Assembly (NCBI GenBank): GCA_910585345.1
Contig: CAJUDS010000027.1
Coordinates: 1-21,523, forward strand
Length of the DNA: 21,523 nucleotides
Reading direction: 5' to 3'
Origin: an uncultured Lachnospiraceae bacterium
GTDB lineage: Bacteria > Bacillota > Clostridia > Lachnospirales > Lachnospiraceae
Positions 1 through 7,832 of this stretch are shown here, in pieces. How positions within the stretch are numbered: position 1 is the stretch's first letter; each line of letters opens with the position of its first letter. The notes below the pieces were generated by a model. That model searched no databases, was not told where the DNA came from, and worked only from the letters and a program-made list of their open reading frames with translations. A program made the position numbers and the translations under genes.

Positions 1-174
1 AAGGCCGCCTGCGTGGAAAAATCTCCGCATAACGCGCGGACTATTAGAAAATGCAGTCTTTTCTGCCCGGCGTACGAACAGAAATTTATGCCGGGCAGCA
101 CCCAGGATATCCGATTCTGCATGTTCATAAAATGTTAACACATGCGTTTGTCCTGCACTTTTAGAGTAAAATCG
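1..174. other. Stretch upstream of thl without a recognisable gene
   Basis: I see no recognisable coding sequence here. Two forward frames stay open from the window edge to about base 135, but the translations (one is cysteine-rich, one arginine-rich) resemble nothing I know and could be chance or the tail of an upstream gene. The stretch contains a 9-bp inverted repeat (63-98) and the self-complementary octamer TGTTAACA (133-140), which lies about 35 bases upstream of the -35 box of the thl promoter. Confidence 0.5.
63..98. repeat. 9-bp inverted repeat (possible hairpin)
   Basis: CTGCCCGGC at 63-71 is perfectly complementary to GCCGGGCAG at 90-98, with an 18-base loop. No T-run follows on either strand, so this is not a convincing intrinsic terminator. 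It may be the end of an upstream transcript or a regulatory structure. Function unknown. Confidence 0.5.
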
Positions 175-203
175 TTGCAAAAAGAAATGCTGTATGATAC
201 AAT
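175..203 (+). promoter_or_regulatory. Probable sigma-A promoter of the butyrate operon
   Basis: A TTGCAA -35 box (175-180) and a TACAAT -10 box (198-203) are separated by exactly 17 bases. This places the transcription start near 210 and gives a leader of about 75 bases before the thiolase start at 286. Its position also argues against the longer in-frame thiolase reading from 142, whose start would precede the promoter. Confidence 0.6.
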
Positions 204-214
204 GAAAACAGCGG

Positions 215-242
215 ACAATGATAAAAAAATAACAATCATTGT
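215..242. promoter_or_regulatory. 8-bp dyad in the thl leader (operator or leader hairpin)
   Basis: ACAATGAT (215-222) is a perfect inverted repeat of ATCATTGT (235-242), with a 12-base A-rich centre. It lies just downstream of the predicted transcription start and well ahead of the thl ribosome binding site, a position suited to an operator or a short 5' mRNA hairpin. It does not match the Rex operator consensus as I know it. Regulator unknown. Confidence 0.4.
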
Positions 243-285
243 AGACCCTGAAAATCAGGTATTTTATTTAATGGAGGAAATCAGA

Positions 286-1464
286 ATGGCAAAAAAGATT
301 GTTTTAGCAGGCGCATGCCGTACCGCAATCGGAACTATGGGAGGCTCTTTAAGTACAACACCGGCAGTTGAACTTGGAGCGATCGTTATCAAAGAGGCGC
401 TGCAGAGAGCAGGCGTTGCACCGGAAGCGGTTGACCATGTATATATGGGATGCGTGATCCAGGCAGGACTGGGCCAGAATGTTGCACGCCAGTCAGCCGT
501 TAAAGCAGGACTTCCGATTGAAGTGCCGGCAGTGACTACCAATGTGGTATGCGGTTCCGGTCTGAACAGTGTGAATATGGCTGCACAGATGATTCTTGCA
601 GGGGATGCGGATGTAGTTGTAGCAGGCGGAATGGAGAATATGTCAATGGCTCCTTATGCTATACCGCAGGGCCGCTATGGATACAGAATGAATAATGGCG
701 TATTGGTGGATACGATGATTAAAGATGCGCTGTGGGATGCATTTAATGATTATCATATGATTACAACGGCGGATAATATCTGCAGAGAATGGGGGCTTAC
801 CCGCGAAGAGCTTGACGAGTTTGCATTGAAAAGCCAGTTGAAGGCAGAGGAGGCGCAGAAAACAGGCGCATTTGAAAAAGAAATCGTACCGGTTATGGTA
901 AAGAAGAAAAAAGAGATGGTTGCGTTTAAAGTGGACGAGGGGCCGCGTGCAGGTTCCACGATTGAAGGCCTTCAGAAACTGCGTCCGATTAACAAAGACG
1001 GTTTTGTGACAGCAGGAAATGCTTCCGGCATCAATGACGGTGCGGCGGCAATCGTTGTGATGAGTGAAGAGAAGGCAAAAGAGCTTGGCGTAACACCGAT
1101 GGCCACATGGGTAGCAGGCGCTCTGGCAGGCGTAAGACCGGAAGTGATGGGGATCGGCCCTGTTGCTGCCACAAAGAAAGTAATGGCCAAAACAGGTTAT
1201 AAGATTGAAGACTTTGATATTATCGAGGCAAACGAGGCATTTGCGGCACAGTCTGTCGCAGTGGGCAGGGATCTGGGAATTGATGTTGACAGGCAGCTCA
1301 ATCCGAACGGCGGTGCGATCGCACTTGGTCATCCGGTTGGCGCTTCCGGCTGTCGTATTCTTGTTACGCTGCTTTATGGTATGCAGGCAAGAGGCGCTAA
1401 GAAGGGTCTTGCGACGCTTTGCATCGGCGGCGGCATGGGCTGCTCCACAATTGTAGAAATGTAA
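286..1464 (+). CDS. thl: Acetyl-CoA C-acetyltransferase (thiolase)
   Basis: Condenses two acetyl-CoA to acetoacetyl-CoA in the cytoplasm, the entry step of butyrate synthesis. The 392-residue product has the usual thiolase length. The nucleophilic cysteine is Cys89 in VVCGSGLNS, His349 lies in ALGHPVGASG, and the second catalytic cysteine is Cys379 in LCIGGGMG. The ATG at 286 is chosen because GGAGG (273-277) lies 8 bases upstream and the protein then opens with MAKKIVLAGACRTAIG, as in the family; the reading frame is open from 142, but that extension overlaps the promoter. It is the first gene of the thl-crt-hbd-bcd-etfB-etfA series. A biosynthetic thiolase is favoured over a beta-oxidation enzyme because of this context. 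Confidence 0.96.
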   Translation: MAKKIVLAGACRTAIGTMGGSLSTTPAVELGAIVIKEALQRAGVAPEAVDHVYMGCVIQAGLGQNVARQSAVKAGLPIEVPAVTTNVVCGSGLNSVNMAAQMILAGDADVVVAGGMENMSMAPYAIPQGRYGYRMNNGVLVDTMIKDALWDAFNDYHMITTADNICREWGLTREELDEFALKSQLKAEEAQKTGAFEKEIVPVMVKKKKEMVAFKVDEGPRAGSTIEGLQKLRPINKDGFVTAGNASGINDGAAAIVVMSEEKAKELGVTPMATWVAGALAGVRPEVMGIGPVAATKKVMAKTGYKIEDFDIIEANEAFAAQSVAVGRDLGIDVDRQLNPNGGAIALGHPVGASGCRILVTLLYGMQARGAKKGLATLCIGGGMGCSTIVEM

Positions 1465-1480
1465 TTACCGGAGGTTGGGA

Positions 1481-1539
1481 GAACCGCTTTTTCTGCAGCC
1501 TGCCATGCAGGACAGGCAGGCTGTTTTAAGAGGCGGTTC
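1481..1539 (+). promoter_or_regulatory. Nested hairpin between thl and crt
   Basis: An outer stem GAACCGC/GCGGTTC (1481-1487 with 1533-1539) encloses a perfect inner stem CAGCCTGCC/GGCAGGCTG (1496-1504 with 1515-1523) with a 10-base loop. The inner stem is followed by only TTTT, so it may be a weak attenuator or an mRNA processing or stabilising element that lets thl be expressed differently from the five genes downstream. The structure is read directly from the bases; the role is inferred. Confidence 0.55.
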
Positions 1540-1586
1540 CGTAACGCCCGGATGGAACAATATTTGAAAGTTATAGGAGAATCGCC

Positions 1587-2372
1587 ATGGAATTTATTTT
1601 ATACGAACAAAAAGGTGCGGTGGGCACGATCACGATCAATCGCGAAAAGGCGTTGAACGCATTAAATTCCACCGTATTGGATGAATTGAACGAGACGTTG
1701 GACGCGGTAAATCTGGATGAGGTAAGATGTCTTATTTTAACGGGAGCAGGGCAGAAATCGTTTGTGGCAGGGGCCGACATCGGAGAGATGAGTACGCTGA
1801 CAAAAGCGGAAGGCGAGGCATTTGGCAAAAAAGGAAACGATGTATTCCGCAAATTAGAGACGTTCCCGATTCCTGTTATCGCAGCAGTCAATGGCTTTGC
1901 GCTTGGCGGCGGATGCGAAATTTCCATGAGCTGTGATATCAGAATCTGTTCTGAAAACGCAGTATTCGGACAGCCGGAAGTGGGACTTGGCATCACGCCC
2001 GGGTTTGGCGGCACACAGAGACTGGCGCGTCTTGTAGGCGCAGGCATGGCAAAACAGATGATTTATACGGCCAGAAATATTAAGGCTGACGAAGCGCTGC
2101 GCATTGGTCTTGTTAATGCGGTTTATCCGCAGGAAGAACTGATGGCTGCTGCGGAAAAGATGGCTGCAGGCATTGCTAAAAATGCGCCGATTGCAGTCCG
2201 CAATTGCAAAAAGGCGATCAATGAAGGATTGGATGCGGACATGGATGAGGCAATTGTAATCGAAGAAAAATTATTCGGCGACTGCTTCGAGACGGAAGAC
2301 CAGAGATACGGGATGGCATTTTTCCTGGACAAGAACAAAGAAAAGGTAAAAGAGCCTTTTCAAAACAAATAG
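1587..2372 (+). CDS. crt: 3-hydroxybutyryl-CoA dehydratase (crotonase)
   Basis: Dehydrates 3-hydroxybutyryl-CoA to crotonyl-CoA, the third step of the butyrate pathway. The 261-residue protein is a single enoyl-CoA hydratase/isomerase domain of normal length. Oxyanion-hole segments are AGADIGEM (61-68) and GFALGGG (103-109). The two catalytic glutamates are Glu111 in GGGCEIS and Glu131 in FGQPEVGLGI, followed by the family motif TPGFGGTQRL. An AGGAG ribosome binding site (1575-1579) precedes the ATG by 7 bases. It is separated from thl by 122 bases containing a large hairpin and from hbd by 40 bases. The presence of both glutamates indicates an active hydratase rather than a decarboxylase or isomerase relative. 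Confidence 0.95.
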   Translation: MEFILYEQKGAVGTITINREKALNALNSTVLDELNETLDAVNLDEVRCLILTGAGQKSFVAGADIGEMSTLTKAEGEAFGKKGNDVFRKLETFPIPVIAAVNGFALGGGCEISMSCDIRICSENAVFGQPEVGLGITPGFGGTQRLARLVGAGMAKQMIYTARNIKADEALRIGLVNAVYPQEELMAAAEKMAAGIAKNAPIAVRNCKKAINEGLDADMDEAIVIEEKLFGDCFETEDQRYGMAFFLDKNKEKVKEPFQNK

Positions 2373-2412
2373 AGGGTAAAACAAAAATATTCATAATTAA
2401 GGAGGAGTTACC

Positions 2413-3252
2413 ATGAAAGTAGGCATTATCGGTGCAGGAACGATGGGTTCCGGTATTGCGCAGGCATTTGCGCAGACAGAAGGATATGAGGTGTTTTTAT
2501 GCGATATCAATGAAGAATTCGCAGCAAATGGCAAGAACAAAATTGCAAAGGGCTTTTCCAAAAGAGTCGCAAAAGGAAAAATGGATCAGGCAGACGCTGA
2601 TAAAATCCTTGCCAAGATTACAACCGGTGTAAAGACAATCTGTACGGACTGCGATCTGGTTGTAGAGGCGGCTCTTGAAGTAATGGATATTAAAAAACAG
2701 ACTTTTAAAGAATTGGAAGAGATCTGCAAACCGGAATGCATTTTTGCAACCAATACATCATCCCTGTCAATTACGGAGATTGGTTCCGGACTGGGCCGTC
2801 CTGTTGTAGGTATGCATTTCTTTAATCCTGCTCCGGTTATGAAGCTTGTGGAAGTAATTGCAGGTTTGAACACGCCGGCAGAGACGGTAGATACGATTAA
2901 GAAAATTTCGGAAGAGATCGGGAAGACGCCTGTACAGGTGGAAGAAGCGGCAGGATTTGTCGTAAACAGAATTTTGATTCCGATGATTAACGAGGCTGTC
3001 AGCATTTATGCAGATGGTGTGGCAAGTGTGGAAGGTATCGATACGGCTATGAAACTGGGTGCAAACCATCCGATGGGACCGTTGGAACTGGGTGATTTGG
3101 TTGGTCTGGATATCTGCCTTGCCATTATGGAAGTTCTATATCATGAGACAGGCGATTCCAAATATCGTCCGCATCCGCTTCTTCGTAAAATGGTCCGCGG
3201 CGGTCTGCTTGGACGCAAAACAGGAAAAGGATTCTATGACTACAACGCATAA
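2413..3252 (+). CDS. hbd: 3-hydroxybutyryl-CoA dehydrogenase
   Basis: Reduces acetoacetyl-CoA to 3-hydroxybutyryl-CoA, the second step of butyrate synthesis. The 279-residue protein has the short clostridial form: an N-terminal Rossmann domain with GAGTMGSG (7-14) and Asp31 at the end of the second strand, which usually favours NADH, then the catalytic region with Ser117, His135 and Asn138 (GMHFFNPAPVMKLVEV, with Glu147), and a helical C-terminal dimerisation domain containing NHPMGPLELGDLVGLD. GGAGG (2401-2405) lies 7 bases before the ATG. In this cluster hbd follows crt and precedes bcd, unlike the crt-bcd-etfB-etfA-hbd order of Clostridium acetobutylicum. Confidence 0.95.
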   Translation: MKVGIIGAGTMGSGIAQAFAQTEGYEVFLCDINEEFAANGKNKIAKGFSKRVAKGKMDQADADKILAKITTGVKTICTDCDLVVEAALEVMDIKKQTFKELEEICKPECIFATNTSSLSITEIGSGLGRPVVGMHFFNPAPVMKLVEVIAGLNTPAETVDTIKKISEEIGKTPVQVEEAAGFVVNRILIPMINEAVSIYADGVASVEGIDTAMKLGANHPMGPLELGDLVGLDICLAIMEVLYHETGDSKYRPHPLLRKMVRGGLLGRKTGKGFYDYNA

Positions 3253-3261
3253 AGTCAAAGT

Positions 3262-3282
3262 CCCCGCGGCGTGCCGACGGGG
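3262..3282 (+). repeat. Short GC-rich hairpin between hbd and bcd
   Basis: CCCCG (3262-3266) pairs with CGGGG (3278-3282), and the intervening bases can extend the pairing partly (CGGC with GCCG). No T-run follows, so a terminator is unlikely. It could stabilise or separate transcript segments. Minor feature. Confidence 0.4.
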
Positions 3283-3318
3283 TGTCAAATAACAATAAAT
3301 GATGGAGGAATAAAAATC

Positions 3319-4470
3319 ATGGATTTTACTTTGAGCAAAGAACATGAAATGGCGAGAACTTTATTTAAAGAATTCGCTGAAACAGAAGTAAAACCTCTGG
3401 CTCAGGAGGTAGATGAAACAGAAAAGTTTCCAAGAGAAACCGTGGAGAAAATGGCGAAATACGGTTTTCTTGGCATTCCGGTTCCCAAGGAATACGGCGG
3501 ACAGGGCTGTGACCCTTTGACATATGCGATGTGTGTGGAAGAGCTTTCCAAAGTATGCGGTACAACGGGTGTTATTGTTTCCGCGCATACTTCTCTTTGT
3601 ATTGACCCGATTATGACATATGGTACGGAAGAGCAGAAACAGAAATATGTGGTTCCCCTTGCGAAGGGTGAAAAACTGGGTGCGTTTGGTCTGACGGAGC
3701 CTGGTGCAGGCACCGATGCCCAGGGACAGCAGACGAAAGCGGTTCTGGACGGAGACGAATGGGTGCTTAATGGAAGCAAATGCTTTATTACGAACGGTAA
3801 GGAAGCAGATGTCTATATTGTGATCGCCGTAACAGGAAAAATTGAGAAACGCGGCAGAATGCAGAAGGAGATTTCTGCATTTATCGTGGAAAAAGGGACA
3901 CCGGGCTTTACATTCGGTACAAAAGAGAACAAAATGGGGATCCGCGGCTCATCTACATACGAGCTGATCTTCACAGACTGCAGAATCCCGAAGGAAAATC
4001 TGCTGGGACAGAAGGGCAAAGGTTTTGCCATTGCTATGCATACGCTGGACGGCGGCCGGATCGGTATTGCAGCACAGGCGCTTGGTATCGCAGAGGGCGC
4101 TCTTGAGACGACGGTTGAATATGTAAAAGAAAGAAAGCAGTTTGGCAGATCGATCGGACAGTTCCAGAATACACAATTTGTTCTGGCAGATCTGGCTACA
4201 AAAGTAGAAGCAGCACAGCTGCTTGTCTATAAGGCTGCGATGGCAAAGGCTACGCAGAAAGTTTATTCGGTGGAAGCGGCAAAAGCGAAATTATTTGCAG
4301 CAGAGGTTGCCATGGAAGTGACAACAAAATGCGTACAGCTGCACGGCGGTTACGGCTATATCAGAGAATACAATGTTGAACGCATGATGCGCGATGCAAA
4401 GATTACGGAGATTTACGAAGGTACCAGCGAAGTGCAGCGTATGGTTATCAGCGGTGCGCTGCTGAAATAG
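3319..4470 (+). CDS. bcd: Butyryl-CoA dehydrogenase
   Basis: An FAD-dependent acyl-CoA dehydrogenase that reduces crotonyl-CoA to butyryl-CoA. In clostridia it works with EtfAB to couple this reduction by NADH to ferredoxin reduction. The protein is 383 residues, the usual length for short-chain enzymes. Visible motifs are GAFGLTEPGAGTDA in the substrate/FAD-binding middle domain, the RKQFGRSIGQFQ helix of the C-terminal domain, the QLHGGYGY segment, and the catalytic base Glu367 in IYEGTSE. The ATG at 3319 is preferred over upstream in-frame codons because GGAGG (3304-3308) lies 10 bases before it and the protein opens with MDFTLSKEHEMAR. It is followed by etfB and etfA. Confidence 0.96.
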   Translation: MDFTLSKEHEMARTLFKEFAETEVKPLAQEVDETEKFPRETVEKMAKYGFLGIPVPKEYGGQGCDPLTYAMCVEELSKVCGTTGVIVSAHTSLCIDPIMTYGTEEQKQKYVVPLAKGEKLGAFGLTEPGAGTDAQGQQTKAVLDGDEWVLNGSKCFITNGKEADVYIVIAVTGKIEKRGRMQKEISAFIVEKGTPGFTFGTKENKMGIRGSSTYELIFTDCRIPKENLLGQKGKGFAIAMHTLDGGRIGIAAQALGIAEGALETTVEYVKERKQFGRSIGQFQNTQFVLADLATKVEAAQLLVYKAAMAKATQKVYSVEAAKAKLFAAEVAMEVTTKCVQLHGGYGYIREYNVERMMRDAKITEIYEGTSEVQRMVISGALLK

Positions 4471-4538
4471 CCGCGATGAGCATTTGCTCTATGATAAGGG
4501 CAGAAAAGAGAAAGAATAAAATAAGGAGAGAAAATACA

Positions 4539-5324
4539 ATGAAAATCGTTGTTTGTATTAAACAGGTACCTGATACAAAGGGTGGCGTGAAGTTTAACCC
4601 GGATGGTACACTTGACAGAGCGGCAATGCTTGCAATCATGAATCCCGACGACAAAGCAGGTCTGGAAGCAGCGCTGAGACTGAAAGACCAGTATGGTGCG
4701 GAAGTAACGGTTCTTACAATGGGTCTTCCGAAGGCTACGGACGTACTGCGTGAGGCGATTGCCATGGGCGCTGACAAAGGCATTCTTGTAACGGACAGGG
4801 TGCTGGGTGGCGCTGATACATGGGCTACTTCAACGACAATTGCAGGCGCTGTCAGAAACCTTGAATATGATCTGATTATTACAGGCCGCCAGGCGATTGA
4901 TGGTGATACCGCGCAGGTAGGCCCGCAGATCGCAGAGCACCTCGGTATTCCGGTGATCTCTTATGCACAGGACATTAAAGTTGATGGTGATAAGGTGATT
5001 GTACAGCGTCAGTATGACGACAGATATCACGTATTGGAAGCACAGATGCCATGTTTGATCACCGCGCTTTCCGAATTGAATGTTCCCCGTTATATGACGC
5101 CGGGCGGAATTTTTGATGCCTGCAAGGCAGAAATCACGACATGGGGCAGAGCAGACTTGAAGGATGTGGAAGACTGCAACCTGGGTCTTGCAGGTTCTCC
5201 GACTAAAATTGCAAAGGCATCTGACAAAGTCCGCAAGGGAGCCGGAGAAAAAGTAACTCCGGATTCTCCGGATGATGCAGTGGCTTACTTGATCGGTAAA
5301 TTCAAAGAGAAACATGTCATTTAA
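4539..5324 (+). CDS. etfB: Electron transfer flavoprotein, beta subunit
   Basis: Small subunit of the electron-transfer flavoprotein that partners Bcd. In clostridial Bcd-EtfAB complexes EtfB carries a bifurcating FAD that takes electrons from NADH and splits them to ferredoxin and to EtfA/Bcd. The 261-residue protein starts with MKIVVCIKQVPDT and has the ETF-beta core with ITGRQAIDGDTAQVGPQ (about 114-130). AAGGAGAG at 4523-4530 supports the ATG at 4539; the frame is open upstream to 4476 but that stretch has no family similarity. It follows bcd by 68 bases and precedes etfA by 20. Bifurcation is inferred from gene context, not proven by the sequence. Confidence 0.94.
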   Translation: MKIVVCIKQVPDTKGGVKFNPDGTLDRAAMLAIMNPDDKAGLEAALRLKDQYGAEVTVLTMGLPKATDVLREAIAMGADKGILVTDRVLGGADTWATSTTIAGAVRNLEYDLIITGRQAIDGDTAQVGPQIAEHLGIPVISYAQDIKVDGDKVIVQRQYDDRYHVLEAQMPCLITALSELNVPRYMTPGGIFDACKAEITTWGRADLKDVEDCNLGLAGSPTKIAKASDKVRKGAGEKVTPDSPDDAVAYLIGKFKEKHVI

Positions 5325-5344
5325 TAAATAAGGTGGTGGACAGG

Positions 5345-6394
5345 ATGAATTTAGAAGAATATAAAGGCGTATATGTGTATGCACAGCAGGTTGACAATGA
5401 GATCAGCGGCATTGCATACGAATTACTTGGAAAGGCAAAAGAGCTGGCGGCTCCTTTGAACACTGATGTGACGGCAGTGCTGATTGGTTCCGGTGTAAAA
5501 GGACTGGCTGATTCTCTGGCAGAGTATGGTGCGGATAAAGTAATTGTTGTGGATGATCCGGAATTAAAGGAATACAGGACAGAGCCTTACGCTCACGCGC
5601 TTTCTTCTGTGATCAACAAATATAAACCTGAAATTATGCTGGTAGGCGCTACTGCGATCGGAAGGGATCTGGGCCCTACAGTATCTGCAAGAGTTGCCAC
5701 AGGTCTGACGGCTGACTGTACAGTGTTGGAAATCGGTGATTTCCCGCTGGTAGCTGTTCCTGGCAAGGAAAACGAGCAGAAACATAACCAGTTGCTTATG
5801 ACGCGTCCTGCATTCGGCGGAAATACAATCGCAACGATTGCATGCCCGAACAACCGTCCGCAGATGGCTACTGTCCGTCCGGGCGTTATGCAGAAAATTG
5901 AGCCGGTCAAAGGTGCAAAGGCAGTGATTGAAGAGTATAATCCTGGCTTTACACCAAACAATAGATATGTGACGATTAAAGAAGTGGTAAAGGCGGTTTC
6001 TGACACGGTAGATATTATGGACGCAAAGATTCTTGTATCCGGCGGCCGTGGTGTTGGCACACCGGAGAATTTCAAGATTCTGGAAGATCTGGCTGCGGTT
6101 CTCGGCGGTACGGTAAGCTGTTCCCGTGCAGTGGTAGATGCGGGCTGGAAGCCGAAAGATCTGCAGGTAGGACAGACGGGCAAGACCGTTCGCCCGAACG
6201 TATACTTTGCAATCGGTATTTCCGGTGCAATCCAGCATGTGGCAGGTATGGAAGAGTCGGATATTATTGTTGCCATTAATAAAGATGAAGATGCGCCGAT
6301 TTTTGATGTGGCTGATTACGGTATTGTAGGAGATTTGAATAAAATCGTTCCTGCGTTGACAGAAAGCCTGAAAGCAGAGCTGGCTGCAAAATAA
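5345..6394 (+). CDS. etfA: Electron transfer flavoprotein, alpha subunit
   Basis: Large subunit of the electron-transfer flavoprotein, carrying the FAD that shuttles electrons to butyryl-CoA dehydrogenase. The 349-residue protein has an N-terminal ETF domain (about 7-190) and the C-terminal FAD-binding domain with SGGRGVGTPENF (232-243) and GQTGKTVRPNVYFAIGISGA (276-295). There is no N-terminal ferredoxin domain, unlike some anaerobic EtfA proteins. The ATG at 5345 is chosen over the in-frame GTG at 5333 because AAGGTGGTGG (5330-5339) can then act as ribosome binding site and the GTG would lie inside it. It is the last gene before the terminator at 6473-6528; ptb/buk or but, which finish butyrate production, are not in the window. 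Confidence 0.94.
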   Translation: MNLEEYKGVYVYAQQVDNEISGIAYELLGKAKELAAPLNTDVTAVLIGSGVKGLADSLAEYGADKVIVVDDPELKEYRTEPYAHALSSVINKYKPEIMLVGATAIGRDLGPTVSARVATGLTADCTVLEIGDFPLVAVPGKENEQKHNQLLMTRPAFGGNTIATIACPNNRPQMATVRPGVMQKIEPVKGAKAVIEEYNPGFTPNNRYVTIKEVVKAVSDTVDIMDAKILVSGGRGVGTPENFKILEDLAAVLGGTVSCSRAVVDAGWKPKDLQVGQTGKTVRPNVYFAIGISGAIQHVAGMEESDIIVAINKDEDAPIFDVADYGIVGDLNKIVPALTESLKAELAAK

Positions 6395-6472
6395 TGTGAG
6401 GGCAGTATTTTGGCGCCGGCATTTGCCGGAGGCTTAAAAACGCTGATTTGTGTGGCGCTCCTATAGCGGATC

Positions 6473-6528
6473 AAACAGCCGGAGCTGTCTTGTATGATGG
6501 ATACAGGACAGGTTTCCGGCTGTTTTTT
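6473..6528 (+). terminator. Strong intrinsic terminator after etfA
   Basis: AAACAGCCGGA (6473-6483) pairs with TCCGGCTGTTT (6515-6525), and an 11-pair inner stem (6485-6495 with 6501-6511, one G-T pair, loop GATGG) extends it into one very long hairpin ending in six consecutive T (6523-6528). This closes the butyrate operon and makes the adenosine deaminase gene a separate unit. Confidence 0.88.
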
Positions 6529-6593
6529 ATGTTCGCAGGCGTCCAAAGGAAGTATGTCAGCATAAGCTGCCGGGCGCCGGGCGTAAGGGCACG

Positions 6594-6610
6594 GGCAGGT
6601 CTTTCCTGCC
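6594..6610 (+). repeat. Hairpin in the leader of the adenosine deaminase gene
   Basis: GGCAGG (6594-6599) and CCTGCC (6605-6610) form a 6-bp stem with a TCTTT loop, about 40 bases before the add ribosome binding site. I could not find a convincing promoter in the 130 bases between the etfA terminator and add, so how add is transcribed is not visible in the sequence. Role of the hairpin unknown. Confidence 0.35.
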
Positions 6611-6658
6611 TGATTTCCCGTGAACAGTGAGATTCCCAATAAACAAAGGAGGTATGGC

Positions 6659-7675
6659 ATGTCCAGGTATGGAATGAGAATGGAAAATAGCGGGGAGGAA
6701 GCTGAGAGACTGCGGCAGCTTCCGAAGCTGGAACTGCATTGTCATTTGGACGGCTCGATGACGCTGGAGAGTATGCGTGACATTTTAGGACACGATATCA
6801 GGGAAGAGGAGGTACAGGTCAAAGGGACATGCAGCAGTCTTGCGGAATATCTGGCAAGATTTGCAATACCGTTACAATGTGTGCAGACAGCGGATGGGCT
6901 GCGGAGGGCGGCACGGGCCTTTCTCCTGGATGCGGCCCGGGAAAATATACGCTATATGGAAGTACGCTTTGCACCCTTGTCGTGCGCGCATGACGGGTTG
7001 AACTGCCGTCAGGCAGCAGAGGCCGTATTAGCCGGGCTGGAACAGGCGAAAGAGCAGTGCGGCGTGTATTATAATGTGATTGTATGCGCCATGCGCCATC
7101 ATACGGAGCAGGACAACCTAGCCATGCTGAAATCGTGCCGTGAACTTCTGGGAAATGGCGTCTGCGCTGCCGATCTGGCAGGCGACGAGGCGGCATATCC
7201 GATGGAAGGATTCTGCTCGCTCTTTTCGGCTGCGAAAAAAATGGCGTTTCCTTATACAATCCATGCAGGGGAATGCGGACGCGTACAAAATGTGCTGGAA
7301 GCGGTTGCATGTGGCGCTTCCCGTATCGGCCATGGCATTGCCCTGTCTGGCAATCCGTCAGCGGTCAAATTGTGCGCGGACAGACACATTGGCATTGAAA
7401 TGTGTCCAATCAGTAATCTGCAGACCCGGGCGGCATCAAAGGAGAGCTATCCGATCCGGGAATTTATAGAAGCCGGGCTCCCTGTGACATTAAACACGGA
7501 TAACCGTACGGTCAGCGCTACCAGCCTGACAGAACAAATGTGTTTTGTACACAACCAGTATGGCATTACGATGGAGGAATTGAAGCAGCTTCAGTTCCAT
7601 GCGGTGGAGATGTCTTTTGCAGATGATACGGTAAAGCAGGAACTCTGGCGGGAGTTAAAGCGCGCATGGGACTGA
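6659..7675 (+). CDS. add: Adenosine deaminase
   Basis: Zinc-dependent cytoplasmic enzyme that deaminates adenosine and deoxyadenosine to (deoxy)inosine, feeding the purine nucleoside phosphorylase encoded downstream. The 338-residue protein is a single amidohydrolase TIM barrel. Metal and catalytic residues are visible: His27 and His29 in LHCHLDGS, His202 and Glu205 in IHAGE, His225 in RIGHG and Asp281 in LNTDN. The NTDN form (instead of NTDD) also occurs in other bacterial members as I recall. The ATG at 6659 has GGAGG (6648-6652) 6 bases upstream; an in-frame GTG at 6620 has no comparable site. Adenine deaminase is the main alternative, but nucleoside context favours adenosine. Confidence 0.88.
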   Translation: MSRYGMRMENSGEEAERLRQLPKLELHCHLDGSMTLESMRDILGHDIREEEVQVKGTCSSLAEYLARFAIPLQCVQTADGLRRAARAFLLDAARENIRYMEVRFAPLSCAHDGLNCRQAAEAVLAGLEQAKEQCGVYYNVIVCAMRHHTEQDNLAMLKSCRELLGNGVCAADLAGDEAAYPMEGFCSLFSAAKKMAFPYTIHAGECGRVQNVLEAVACGASRIGHGIALSGNPSAVKLCADRHIGIEMCPISNLQTRAASKESYPIREFIEAGLPVTLNTDNRTVSATSLTEQMCFVHNQYGITMEELKQLQFHAVEMSFADDTVKQELWRELKRAWD

Positions 7676-7732
7676 ACAGGGGAAAACGCCGCCTGTAATG
7701 ATAAAAACTGATTTCCATTCGTAAAATAAAAA

Positions 7733-7761
7733 TTGTCTTTTATTTTTTTAGTAAAGATGAT
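7733..7761 (+). promoter_or_regulatory. Possible promoter of the BMP lipoprotein gene
   Basis: TTGTCT (7733-7738) and GATGAT (7756-7761) have a 17-base AT-rich spacer; each box matches the sigma-A consensus at four of six positions. The surrounding bases are markedly A+T rich compared with the neighbouring genes. It lies about 70 bases upstream of the start codon. A perfect TTGACA at 7777-7782 has no acceptable -10 box and is treated here as part of a dyad instead. Confidence 0.4.
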
Positions 7762-7777
7762 AAGATAAAGACAGACT

Positions 7778-7794
7778 TGACAAAAATCATGTCA
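7778..7794. promoter_or_regulatory. TGACA-N7-TGTCA dyad in the BMP gene leader
   Basis: TGACA (7778-7782) and TGTCA (7790-7794) form a 5-bp inverted repeat with a 7-base centre, between the proposed promoter and the ribosome binding site of the lipoprotein gene. The size resembles a Crp/Fnr-family operator, and such a regulator is encoded at 16390, but the sequence is not a standard Crp or Fnr site. Assignment is speculative. Confidence 0.3.
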
Positions 7795-7832
7795 GATCGG
7801 CGAAAGCCAAAAAATGTACAAGGAGGAAACAT

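Noticed and set aside
133..140. TGTTAACA as a Rex operator for the butyrate operon
   Set aside because: Only a compact 8-base palindrome is present. The longer TTGTTAA-N4-TTAACAA arrangement expected for Rex is missing.
142..285. Extended N-terminus for thiolase
   Set aside because: It would start upstream of the predicted promoter, lacks a ribosome binding site and adds residues absent from the family.
643..1332. Long minus-strand open frame (229 codons) opposite the thiolase gene
   Set aside because: It lies wholly opposite a certain gene, its translation is rich in Cys, His, Arg and Ile with no family likeness, and there is no ribosome binding site. Similar antisense frames opposite etfA, yjjI, the ABC ATPase and udp were rejected for the same reasons.
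6529..6658. Possible riboswitch or promoter ahead of adenosine deaminase
   Set aside because: I could find neither the conserved core of a purine riboswitch nor a pair of promoter boxes; only a small hairpin is present.
7777..7782. Perfect TTGACA box upstream of the BMP gene
   Set aside because: No acceptable -10 sequence lies 15-19 bases downstream (the bases there are G+C-rich or A-rich without TATAAT likeness).
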